Source: Anaerolineae bacterium (GTDB lineage: Bacteria; Chloroflexota; Anaerolineae; B4-G1; SLSP01). From it: 6,234 nt of DNA. Both the position numbers and the translations under genes were made by a program. Of the stretch, positions 1 through 5,705 are shown piece after piece. The notes under the pieces were generated by a model that worked only from the letters and a program-made list of their open reading frames with translations, had not been told where the DNA came from and did not search any database. Within the stretch, counting starts at the first letter, position 1, and each line of letters starts with the position of its first letter. The DNA lies in contig JAFGNI010000462.1 in assembly GCA_016927095.1 (NCBI GenBank), positions 1 through 6,234 on the forward strand, in the 5' to 3' direction.

Positions 1-84
1 CAGCTTGGGCACGCCAAAATAGATCGCAGCGCCCAGGCCAGCAGCAACCCCCGCAATACTCCCTACGACTTTCCAGGTCTTCAT
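1..84 (-). CDS. N-terminus of a membrane-anchored or exported protein, cut by the window edge
   Basis: Reading leftward from an ATG at 84, 28 codons stay open to the window edge: MKTWKVVGSIAGVAAGLGAA, then IYFGVPKL. A short basic N-terminus (K2, K5) is followed by a glycine- and alanine-rich hydrophobic stretch at residues 7-25, typical of a signal anchor or signal peptide. A purine-rich GGGAGAGAGG sits about 7-8 nt before the ATG as a ribosome-binding site. It lies 91 nt downstream of the DUF362 gene in the same direction, so it may be the third gene of the tetR-DUF362 unit. No terminator is evident in the gap. Function cannot be assigned from 28 residues. Confidence 0.7.
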   Translation of the reverse strand, partial: MKTWKVVGSIAGVAAGLGAAIYFGVPKL

Positions 85-175
85 TGTTGCACCTCTCTCC
101 CTTTCCTATTCTTCTTCTTTTGCCAGCTAGCCCTCAGCGCTGGTTCAGAGCGCTCCGGCTCGTCTGGATTACGGG

Positions 176-1294
176 TTAGTTCGTTCGATCTGATCTTGAG
201 ACCATGCTGGTCAGCCCCTCTTTCACGTCTTGGGGCACAGACGCTCCCACATCGGCCAGCTTCACCTCTGGGATGCCGCCAAAGACCTCGTACGCACGAT
301 TCAGAACCCGGTCATCCCAGATGCTGTCGATGTCGTTCCTCAGCAGCTTTTCGGCGTGCACCGCCTCTCCGAAACCGCCCAATCGCATCACCACGAAGCG
401 GTTGAGGGTGCCCACGACGGCCTGACGCTGGTAGGGATCCCTCGAACCGGCCCTCTCACTTTCGGACATAGCACGTCTGTTGTGCAGCAGCCACGCCAGA
501 GAGACCATATCGTGAGCCACAATGGACTCCGAGGCAATCACCAGCCCCGTCTCCGGCTGTGCAACGAACCCATCGTTGGGTCCCAACGTGGTGAGGATGC
601 GAGTCGCCGTGGTCAAGACGAGTCGCTGCTTGTCACGCAGGCATGTCACCGTGTTTGCATCAGCTGTCTTCTCCTGGATCGTAGAGGCTTCCTTGTGATA
701 CTCGAGACGGCTGTCTGTTCTCCAGTATCCCACAGCGCTCTTCATGCCCAGGCTGCTTCCCAAGAGAAGGTGGCGTCCACAGCGCGGCATGAGGACGATG
801 TGGTCTACCTCCTTGAGGATGTTTGGCATCATAATGCCCTCCTTCCAGAAGCTAGCATCGACCGGATGATCCTCGAAGAAGGCATCCCACCCCGCTTCCT
901 CGGGAAAATGGAGTTCCGCGCCCGCTTCCAGTGCTGCCTGCGCCATGCCGCTGGCATGCATAAGCTCTCTGGAACTGCCCTTTAATCTCTCTGGAGTGAG
1001 TTTGACAAACTCGATACCGGACATGTCACTCACGATGACCCGTCCTGCCCCCTTTTCCTTGAGGAGCTCCACCATAGCCCCTATACCCTCAGGGCTTGTC
1101 GTGGCCGGATAGGGATTGCCCGAGTTCAGCGCCGGCTTGATCAGCACGGAATCACCGCTGGCAAGCCAGCCAAAGTCCGTCGCTGCCCGGGCCGTCTGTC
1201 TGACGGCTCGCCTGAAGGTCTGATTCGCAGAACCGCGTTCCACACCCGCAAGCGCGACCTGGGCTTCAACATGTCGGCCTATCAAGTCACCCAT
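176..1294 (-). CDS. DUF362 domain protein
   Basis: This 372-residue protein matches the DUF362 family in pattern. It has a strand-loop VLIKPALNSG at residues 50-59, the PATTSPEG motif at 63-70 (family: 'IKPN ... paTtpp'), a helix, then RVIVSDMSG at 85-93. A central segment has HIVLMPRCGRH (165-175) and GSSLGMKSAVGYWRTD (179-194), and a C-terminal part has ESIVAHDMVSLAWLL (256-270). There is no CxxCxxC cluster, so unlike many DUF362 proteins it carries no fused ferredoxin domain. The family's biochemical role is poorly defined and I do not assign an enzyme activity. The start ATG at 1294 is preceded by AAGGAG at 6 nt spacing. It follows the TetR gene by 81 nt on the same strand and precedes a membrane-protein gene, suggesting one operon under TetR control. 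Large plus-strand ORFs over it are shadows. Confidence 0.8.
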   Translation of the reverse strand: MGDLIGRHVEAQVALAGVERGSANQTFRRAVRQTARAATDFGWLASGDSVLIKPALNSGNPYPATTSPEGIGAMVELLKEKGAGRVIVSDMSGIEFVKLTPERLKGSSRELMHASGMAQAALEAGAELHFPEEAGWDAFFEDHPVDASFWKEGIMMPNILKEVDHIVLMPRCGRHLLLGSSLGMKSAVGYWRTDSRLEYHKEASTIQEKTADANTVTCLRDKQRLVLTTATRILTTLGPNDGFVAQPETGLVIASESIVAHDMVSLAWLLHNRRAMSESERAGSRDPYQRQAVVGTLNRFVVMRLGGFGEAVHAEKLLRNDIDSIWDDRVLNRAYEVFGGIPEVKLADVGASVPQDVKEGLTSMVSRSDRTN

Positions 1295-1314
1295 GCACAG
1301 CTCCTTATGTCAGC

Positions 1315-1337
1315 GCATCTCTGGCGGAACCAGATGC
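1315..1337 (-). repeat. Hairpin in the tetR-DUF362 gap
   Basis: GCATCTCTGG and CCAGATGC flank a 5-nt loop, giving an 8-bp stem with a 2-nt bulge. It lies just upstream of the AAGGAG ribosome-binding site of the DUF362 gene. It has no T-tract, so it is not a standard intrinsic terminator. It could be an mRNA stem that tunes translation or stability, or a protein site; this is inference. Confidence 0.4.
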
Positions 1338-1345
1338 AAAGAATC

Positions 1346-1358
1346 TGAGAGACTCTCA
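1346..1358. repeat. 13-bp palindrome TGAGAG-A-CTCTCA
   Basis: This is a perfect inverted repeat with one central base in the 81-nt space between tetR and the DUF362 gene. It does not resemble the tetR operator (TACACTGTA type). It could be a binding site for another regulator or a small hairpin in the mRNA, but a palindrome of this length can also occur by chance. Confidence 0.3.
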
Positions 1359-1375
1359 TCCACATCTGCACCGTC

Positions 1376-1972
1376 CTACTTCGTCAAATACGTTATCGCT
1401 GCCTCGATGATTTCCTGTTCCAACTGTGCTTGCTCGGTTTGACAGAGGGCTGAGATACTGCGATGTACCATCAGCGTGCCATTGACGATGCCAAAGACCA
1501 TCACCGCAGCCAGGGCCGGGTCACGCTCGATGCACTGCCCGCGCTCGATGCACAATTCGATCAGGCGCGAGATATGGTCCAACATCGCGGTCAGGTTCTC
1601 CGAGTCAACCTGCCAGGACGTGGCGCTCCGCCAGGCCAACTGGTAGAGCTTTGGGTAGTCGTGCGATAGCTGGATGAACCGCCCCAGCGAGGCACGCAGC
1701 TGGACCAGGGCGTCGTCGGTCTCGGCACGGCGCAGCGATTCGGCGAAAAACGCCTCCATCTGTCCGAACCCGCGCTCGCGGAGCGACTGGATCATCGCGG
1801 CCCGGTTTTCGAAGTAGCTGTACAACAGCATGTGCGACACGCCAACACGATCGGCGATGTTGCGGATGCTCACCCTGTCCAGTCCTTCTTGCCGCAGCAA
1901 ATCGAGAGCGGCATCGAGAATGCGTTCCCGCATCTCCTCGATCTCTTGTTCGGTTCTCTTGGCTCGTGGCAT
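1376..1972 (-). CDS. TetR/AcrR-family transcriptional regulator
   Basis: A 198-residue DNA-binding repressor. Residues 15-62 form the TetR N-terminal domain: helix 1 (RERILDAALDLLRQEG), then the helix-turn-helix VSIRNIADRVGVSHMLLYSY at 34-53, followed by FENRAAMI. The rest is the alpha-helical ligand-binding and dimerisation domain, including HDYPKLYQLAWRS and GIVNGTLMVHRS, which resemble the C-terminal domains of several TetR subfamilies. The ligand cannot be predicted. I chose the ATG at 1972 rather than the upstream GTG at 1984 because GGAGGG (1977-1982) lies 4 nt upstream of this ATG and overlaps the GTG. A full-consensus promoter with an overlapping 29-bp inverted repeat sits directly upstream, so autorepression is very likely. 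The DUF362 gene downstream is its probable target through co-transcription. Confidence 0.9.
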   Translation of the reverse strand: MPRAKRTEQEIEEMRERILDAALDLLRQEGLDRVSIRNIADRVGVSHMLLYSYFENRAAMIQSLRERGFGQMEAFFAESLRRAETDDALVQLRASLGRFIQLSHDYPKLYQLAWRSATSWQVDSENLTAMLDHISRLIELCIERGQCIERDPALAAVMVFGIVNGTLMVHRSISALCQTEQAQLEQEIIEAAITYLTK

Positions 1973-1976
1973 CTTT

Positions 1977-1982
1977 CCCTCC
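1977..1982 (-). promoter_or_regulatory. Ribosome-binding site of tetR
   Basis: GGAGGG followed by AAAG and then the ATG at 1972. It settles the start codon: the longer reading from the GTG at 1984 would have its start overlapping this site. Confidence 0.75.
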
Positions 1983-1985
1983 ACA

Positions 1986-2014
1986 TTTTACACTGTATAT
2001 TATACACTGTAAAA
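1986..2014. promoter_or_regulatory. 29-bp inverted repeat, candidate TetR operator
   Basis: Fourteen base positions on each side of a central T are complementary except one pair (C/C at the eighth position). The outer arms are TTTTACA and TGTAAAA. It also contains the 9-mer TACACTGTA twice as a direct repeat with a 14-nt period, and each 9-mer is itself a pseudo-palindrome (TACA-C-TGTA). That layout would allow two dimers to bind. It covers the -10 box and the likely start site of the tetR promoter and ends 13 nt before the tetR ATG, as expected for an autorepression operator. Confidence 0.85.
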
Positions 2015-2027
2015 CCGTTCTTGTCAA
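1999..2027 (-). promoter_or_regulatory. Consensus sigma70 promoter of tetR
   Basis: On the minus strand, TTGACA (2027-2022), a 17-nt spacer and TATAAT (2004-1999) match the housekeeping consensus at 12 of 12 positions. The predicted start site is near 1992, giving a leader of about 20 nt. The -10 box lies inside the 29-bp inverted repeat, so bound repressor would block RNA polymerase. Such a strong promoter suggests high expression when the operator is free. Confidence 0.88.
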
Positions 2028-2112
2028 GGGGCAATCCTGAGATTCGGTCATAAAGGGTTTCCCGAGAGACTGGTGTAGAATAGGGACATCTTGATCTCGG
2101 GAGGGACAGGGG
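2028..2112 (+). other. Spacer upstream of the transposase fragment; probable insertion-sequence left end
   Basis: This stretch lies between the tetR promoter and the transposase remnant. A TAGAAT hexamer at 2076-2081 could be a -10 box for the transposase, but no good -35 sits 16-18 nt upstream. A purine-rich GGGAGGGACAGGGG directly precedes the ATG at 2113 and could serve as its ribosome-binding site. The left terminal inverted repeat of an insertion sequence is expected here, but with no right end in the window I cannot define it. Confidence 0.35.
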
Positions 2113-2304
2113 ATGGAGCTAGAGTGCGCTCAGGAGGAGCTGTTACCCGGATACTTGACGTCATTCGATCGGCTGATTGGCGATCAACGAACAGGAGTCA
2201 CATTTCGGGAGACAGTGAAAGGGATCATCACGGCTGGGAGTTTGGTGTGTCAGCGGATCGCGAGTCGTTCGGCAATCTTGTCAAAGTCAAAAGAGGGCGG
2301 GCAG
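2113..2304 (+). pseudogene. Truncated transposase, N-terminal 64 residues only
   Basis: The reading frame begins MELECAQEELLPGYL and includes FDRLIGDQRT (18-27), FRETVKGIITAGSLVCQRIA (31-50) and SAILSKSKEGGQ. This helical, basic pattern resembles the N-terminal DNA-binding part of large DDE transposases (IS4/IS1634-like style). The assignment rests on pattern memory and is tentative. The catalytic DDE core is absent: after about residue 64 the same frame continues into RHS-like sequence. It is therefore a remnant of an insertion sequence whose right part was lost by deletion or rearrangement. It has a plausible ribosome-binding site and is divergent from tetR. Confidence 0.5.
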
Positions 2305-2643
2305 CTCACCCTGCCCCAGGGCACAGCCAAGGTCGTGATCTATCTCTTTAACTATGAGGCCTCGGGCTGGGCCGCGTTCGACGACGTGTCGCTGGTACGC
2401 ACCGACCAGTCCACCCCCAACGAGACCAGTTACTACTTTTTCGGCGGGCGCCGGGTTGCCATGCGCACCTCGGATGAGGTATACTACCTGCACGGGGATC
2501 ACCTGGGCAGCACCTCCCTGGTCACCGAACCCGACAACAGCGTAAAGGCCAGCCAGCGCTACCGCCCCTACGGCGAGGTGCGCCCCCTCGACGGCACGGT
2601 ATCAACTGACCGTACTTGTACCGATCGGCGCGATGAACCTCAG
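2305..2643 (+). pseudogene. RHS/YD-repeat protein fragment
   Basis: Residues 65-177 of the 210-codon ORF 2113-2745 match RHS-type wall or toxin-delivery proteins. They show a carbohydrate-binding-like segment (KVVIYLFNYEASGWAAFDDV), then YYFFGGRRVAMR, the diagnostic YYLHGDHLGSTSLVT, and RYRPYGEVRP. The next residues (STDRTCTDRRDEPQ) look like a decayed form of the usual 'T.FTGQR.E' segment. The RHS core end with its YDYGAR...DP block is missing, as are the many upstream YD repeats of a normal protein of more than 1000 residues. The last 33 codons, to 2745, run antisense through the toxin gene and have no RHS character. It begins in frame with the transposase piece, so it is an out-of-context remnant, not a working gene. 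No toxin domain remains. Confidence 0.75.
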
Positions 2644-2660
2644 TGGGACACATCGCACGA

Positions 2661-3032
2661 TCAAATAATGGTCGCCGCGATCTCGTCCAGTACAAAGAGG
2701 GAAACGGGATGCCCGGGCGCGACAGTGCTGCTTGCCCCGTCGTGAACGTGATGCGGGGCGCCAGGTAGATCCGGGTAGTGAGGCGTGTTATCCCATCGGC
2801 AGACAAGTTGCCCGGCGATGGGATAACTGTAGGTGATAATGCTTATCTGTCCATCCGGCATCTGCCGCGCGTATTCGGAGAATTCGAGCCAACTGCCGTC
2901 GGCAAGCGTGAGACGGGCGCGCATATGGGCCTCGCCGGCAGTGACCCGCTCGCGGATTACCTGAATGTGGGCGATCATTGGATCGCCGAGCAGCCGGTCC
3001 TGCATCGATCGGCGATAGGCTGTGATACTCAC
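2661..3032 (-). CDS. TumE-type (DUF6516) toxin of a toxin-antitoxin pair
   Basis: A 123-residue protein with the DUF6516 / TumE pattern: MRARLTLADGSWLEFSEYAR (37-56), ISIITYSY (63-70), RWDNTPHYP (79-87), PHHVHDG (93-99) and a C-terminal LFVLDEIAATII. The histidine-rich PHHVH block is the most conserved part of the family and a likely active or metal-binding site. The mode of action is not established as far as I know. Start choice: the GTG at 3032 begins 2 nt after the antitoxin stop, fitting translational coupling; ATGs at 3005 and 2978 are alternatives that leave the conserved core intact. Readings starting farther upstream would overlap the antitoxin. Its stop lies 17 nt beyond the end of the convergent RHS remnant, and no terminator is evident after it. 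Confidence 0.8.
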   Translation of the reverse strand: MSITAYRRSMQDRLLGDPMIAHIQVIRERVTAGEAHMRARLTLADGSWLEFSEYARQMPDGQISIITYSYPIAGQLVCRWDNTPHYPDLPGAPHHVHDGASSTVAPGHPVSLFVLDEIAATII

Positions 3033-3034
3033 CT

Positions 3035-3373
3035 TCAGGCCGTCTGCCCGGTAAGTACCTTCAGACGGGCTTGCAGGTTGTCGCGCATCTGCACCAGCGA
3101 GGCCCACTCGACAAAATCCATCCGGTCATCGGTCTGCCCGGTCTGGAAGCGGTGGTAGAACTCGTCAGAAGCAAGGGCGTACTGTGCTTCAAACGCATGT
3201 AGATCGGTCTGGAGCTGCGCCAATTGTGACTGGTTGAGTTTGGCTTCCTGGGCCAGCAGCTTGTCCAGGGTGCGATCCATCAATTCGCTGGCCTGACCCT
3301 CACGATAGAGCCGGGCCAGGGCCAGCAGGCGATCTGCGACGTCCGCCGGCGTATGAGTCAAGACTGTTTCCAT
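3035..3373 (-). CDS. TumA-type antitoxin, partner of the DUF6516 toxin
   Basis: A 112-residue, almost wholly helical, charged protein with heptad-like leucines (LAQEAKLNQSQLAQLQTDL). The C-terminal half has FEAQYALASDEFYHRF, then DDRMDFVEWASLVQMRDNL. This matches the usual partner encoded just before DUF6516 toxins: a 'F..KYGM...F' stretch followed by an acidic '.eW..L' helix. Its expected role is to bind and neutralise the toxin. No ribbon-helix-helix or HTH fold is evident at the N-terminus, so DNA binding is uncertain. The ATG at 3373 follows AGGGAGA with 5-nt spacing. Its stop and the toxin start are 2 nt apart, so the pair is one operon with antitoxin first. An extended -10 promoter lies 42 nt upstream. 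Confidence 0.72.
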   Translation of the reverse strand: METVLTHTPADVADRLLALARLYREGQASELMDRTLDKLLAQEAKLNQSQLAQLQTDLHAFEAQYALASDEFYHRFQTGQTDDRMDFVEWASLVQMRDNLQARLKVLTGQTA

Positions 3374-3414
3374 ATCGGTCTCCCTGGATGTCCCGTGTCC
3401 GAGTTGCTGAATCG

Positions 3415-3443
3415 ATTATATCACAGCGCCATAACGCCTGCAA
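3415..3443 (-). promoter_or_regulatory. Extended -10 promoter of the toxin-antitoxin operon
   Basis: On the minus strand, TTGCAG (3443-3438), a 17-nt spacer and a perfect TATAAT (3420-3415) preceded by TGA form an extended -10 (TGnTATAAT). The predicted start is near 3408, leaving a leader of about 35 nt. The downstream leader holds a short direct repeat (TGTCC-CG-TGTCC near 3389-3400) but no clear operator palindrome. Confidence 0.75.
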
Positions 3444-3544
3444 GACAGCCCGGCACTGGCGCTGGCATACTGTGAGCCGCAGCCAGAGTGATCGAGCAGC
3501 CCGGCTTGGGGATCTTGGTATGGTGCGCCGTTTTCCATGCCGGA
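3444..3544. other. Spacer between the toxin-antitoxin promoter and the GH51 remnant
   Basis: I see no gene, strong hairpin or repeat here. Small plus-strand ORFs crossing it have no recognisable character. Confidence 0.5.
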
Positions 3545-4032
3545 TCAGGCCAGGCGCAAGGTCAACGCGGCCACGGACAGCGGCGGCAGCTCCACCGTGG
3601 TCGTCCCATCGGCCACCTGAGCTTGGGCAAAGGGGCGCGACACGACCAGGTCGGGCTGCGCGTACGAATTGGCCGCCTTGGGATCGGGTCCGGTGAGCAG
3701 CTCGCCGCTCTCCAGGGCGACGAGCTCCCGGTCGGCGACCTGCACGCGCACTTCGGCGCGCTCAGTCGGGCTGCGATTGACGGCAAAGACGTGCAGGCGA
3801 TCGCGATCCCAGATCGCGCTGGCGTCCAGGTACGTGGTCTCGCCGTTGGTGCGGCCCTCATAGGTAGGCCCGTTTCTTGCTGCTAGGTGGACATGCCAAT
3901 GCTGCACGACCCGCAGACCACCAGCTCCAGCGAGCGGTCCACATCCTTCATCATCTCGGCCGCCTGCTGGGCGCGAATGGCGTACTGGTCGGCGGGCACG
4001 TGGCCGAGCCGCCAGGGGCCATCCATGCGCCA
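3545..4032 (-). pseudogene. Decayed GH51 alpha-L-arabinofuranosidase
   Basis: Two minus-strand pieces in different frames. Piece A (4032-3886, 49 residues, bounded by stops at 4035-4033 and 3885-3883) has MDGPWRLGH, AAEMMKDVDRSLELVVCGS. This matches the GH51 catalytic acid/base region, normally GNEMDGPWQ, followed by 'MK.VDPSIELVACGSS'. The two residues before MDGPW are W-R instead of N-E, so the acid/base glutamate is gone. Piece B (about 3874-3545) has GPTYEG, YLDASAIWDRDRLHVFAVNR, LLTGPDPKAANSY and ELPPLSVAALTLRLA, the C-terminal beta-sandwich domain. Between them roughly 150-200 residues are missing, including the DEWN nucleophile region. The N-terminal half is absent too, since metG ends at 4091. 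Piece B is open in a 173-codon ORF from 4066, but the first 60 codons of that ORF are a frame shadow of piece A. It cannot encode an active enzyme. Confidence 0.85.
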
Positions 4033-4090
4033 TCAGTGGGGCGGATCTGGCCCGATCACACCCCAATCCACCATCTTGTGCCAGTGGATG

Positions 4091-5626
4091 TCAGGGGTTT
4101 TGCCCCACCTCGCGCGGGAACAGCGGCGGGCCGACGACCACGGGCGCGCCGGGCTGCAGCCCTCCCCAGGACAGGCCCTGGCCCAGTACCGCCGGCGGCT
4201 GCCAGCCCAGGCGGCGCCAGATCTCGGCCGTGCGCTCGGGCATGACCGGATGCAGCAGGATCGAGCACAGGCGCAGCGTCTCGGTGGCTGTGTAGAGGAT
4301 GGTCGCCACCCGGTCCGCGTGCCCCTGCCGGGCCTGCATCCAGGGCGCCGCGCGCTCCAGGTAGCGGTTGGTCTCCCCCACCACCTCCATCACTTCGGCC
4401 AGCGCTTCGTTCAGGGACAGGTCCTCGACGGTCTGCAGCGTCCGCTCGATGGCGGCCAGGCAGCGCTCGCGGAGGGCTGCTTCGTCCGCTCCCGGATCGA
4501 CCGGCGCGGGGATGCGGCCCGCGTTGTAGCGCGTGGCCATGTTGGTCAGGCGGTGCACCAGGTTGCCCAGGTCATTGGACAGGTCGCCCTGGTAGCGCTG
4601 GTCGATCCGCTCGGGGGTAAAATCGGCATCGCGCCCAAGGACCATATCGCGCAGCAAAAAGTAGCGGAACGCATCCACCCCATATACCTCGGCCATATCC
4701 AGCGGCCGTACCACGTTGCCCAGCGATTTGGACATTTTGGCGCCTTCGGTGATCCACCAGCCGTGGGCGAGGATGGTCCGCGGCTGGGACAGCCCGGCAG
4801 CGTGGAGCATGGTCGGCCAGTAGACACAGTGCGTGGTCAGGATGTCCTTGCCGATCAGGTGCATAGCCCGCGGCCACAGCCGATCAAAGCGCGTCGTGTC
4901 GGACAGGTAGCCGGCGGCGGTGACATAGTTGATCAGCGCGTCAAACCACACATAGGTCACATAGTCCGGATCAAAGGGCAGGGGAATGCCCCAGCTCAGC
5001 CTGCTGGCCGGGCGCGAGATGCACAGGTCGCCCAGCGGCTGGCGCAAAAAGCCCAGCACTTCGTTGCGCCGGCTGTCGGGCCGGATAAAGCCCGGGTGAT
5101 CGTCGATGTAGCCGATCAGCCACTCCTGGTAGTCGCTCATGCGGAAAAAGTAGTTGGCCTCGACGATCTGCTCGACCGGCCGCCCGCAGTCCGGGCAGTG
5201 GCCGTCCACCAGGTCCTTCTCGGTCCAAAAGCGCTCGTCCGGCACGCAGTACCAGCCCTCGTACTCGCCGCGATAGATCTGGCCCCGCTCCCACAGGTCC
5301 TGCAGAATGGCCTGCACCACGCGCACGTGGCGCGGCTCGGTGGTGCGGATAAAGTCGTCGTTAGAGACCTCCAGGCGCTGCCAGGCAGTTTGAAAGCGGA
5401 CCACCATTTGGTCGGCCTGGGCCTGCGGTGAAATGCCGCGCGCCTCGGCGGCTTGCTGCACCTTTTGCCCGTGCTCGTCCGTGCCGGTCAGGAAAAAGGT
5501 CTCCCTCCCGCTCAGCCGGGCATAGCGGGCCAACACGTCGGCCAGGATGGTGGTGTAGGCGTGTCCCAGGTGGGGCTCGTCATTGACATAGTAGATCGGC
5601 GTGGTAACGTAAAATGGTTCGCTCAT
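4091..5626 (-). CDS. metG: Methionyl-tRNA synthetase, short form
   Basis: Charges tRNA(Met) with methionine using ATP in the cytoplasm, essential for initiation and elongation. Class I features are clear: FYVTTPIYYVN at the N-terminus, HLGH at 19-22 (HIGH), TGTDEHG at 47-53, the connective-peptide knuckle (C127, then C144-P-D-C147), FFRM (160-163), YVWFDALINY (225-234), KMSKS at 297-301 and the anticodon-binding alpha bundle from LSNDLGNLVHRLTN onward. It is 511 residues and lacks the C-terminal EMAP-II-like tRNA-binding domain found in many MetRS. The ATG at 5626 was chosen because AGAGG lies 8 nt upstream and the protein then opens exactly at the family start; the in-frame ATG at 5710 would add 28 residues read through the terminator hairpin. 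It has its own promoter and an attenuator-like leader, and the GH51 remnant lies just downstream. Confidence 0.97.
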   Translation of the reverse strand: MSEPFYVTTPIYYVNDEPHLGHAYTTILADVLARYARLSGRETFFLTGTDEHGQKVQQAAEARGISPQAQADQMVVRFQTAWQRLEVSNDDFIRTTEPRHVRVVQAILQDLWERGQIYRGEYEGWYCVPDERFWTEKDLVDGHCPDCGRPVEQIVEANYFFRMSDYQEWLIGYIDDHPGFIRPDSRRNEVLGFLRQPLGDLCISRPASRLSWGIPLPFDPDYVTYVWFDALINYVTAAGYLSDTTRFDRLWPRAMHLIGKDILTTHCVYWPTMLHAAGLSQPRTILAHGWWITEGAKMSKSLGNVVRPLDMAEVYGVDAFRYFLLRDMVLGRDADFTPERIDQRYQGDLSNDLGNLVHRLTNMATRYNAGRIPAPVDPGADEAALRERCLAAIERTLQTVEDLSLNEALAEVMEVVGETNRYLERAAPWMQARQGHADRVATILYTATETLRLCSILLHPVMPERTAEIWRRLGWQPPAVLGQGLSWGGLQPGAPVVVGPPLFPREVGQNP

Positions 5627-5634
5627 GGGATTTT

Positions 5635-5640
5635 CCTCTC
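5635..5640 (-). promoter_or_regulatory. Ribosome-binding site of metG
   Basis: GAGAGG with an 8-nt spacer to the ATG at 5626. It decides the start in favour of MSEPFYVTT rather than the in-frame ATG at 5710. Confidence 0.75.
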
Positions 5641-5674
5641 TCTCCGAGCTCTGCCCGGACTCTCTGCCAGGAAC

Positions 5675-5705
5675 AAAAAAAGGCCCCCCGTCAGGGAGGC
5701 CTTTT
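5675..5705 (-). terminator. Intrinsic terminator in the metG leader
   Basis: On the minus strand, AAAAGGCCTCCC, loop TGAC and GGGGGGCCTTTT form a 12-bp stem with one G-T wobble; the right arm ends in a run of seven T. It lies about 130 nt downstream of the metG promoter and 49 nt before the ATG, so it stops metG transcripts unless relieved. Read on the plus strand, it has only four trailing T and is weaker. Confidence 0.9.

Noticed and set aside
230..985. 251-codon plus-strand ORF
   Set aside because: Antisense to the DUF362 gene, which has a good ribosome-binding site and family motifs.
1605..2051. 148-codon minus-strand ORF overlapping tetR
   Set aside because: An arginine-rich frame shadow of the TetR gene that starts upstream of its promoter.
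2644..2745. C-terminal tail of the chimeric plus-strand ORF as an RHS toxin tip
   Set aside because: It runs antisense through the 3' part of the DUF6516 toxin gene and has no toxin-domain character. It is simply read-through to the next stop.
3033..3107. N-terminal extension of the toxin to the ATG at 3107
   Set aside because: It would overlap the end of the antitoxin by 73 nt. The sequence has no family resemblance, and the GTG at 3032 gives normal operon spacing.
4056..4268. Small minus-strand ORF at the metG 3' end
   Set aside because: A frame shadow of metG with low-complexity alanine/arginine/glycine-rich content.
3887..5431. 514-codon plus-strand ORF
   Set aside because: It is antisense to metG and the GH51 remnant. 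Its translation is low-complexity, rich in Q, H, R, G and A, with no domain, while the minus strand encodes a textbook MetRS.
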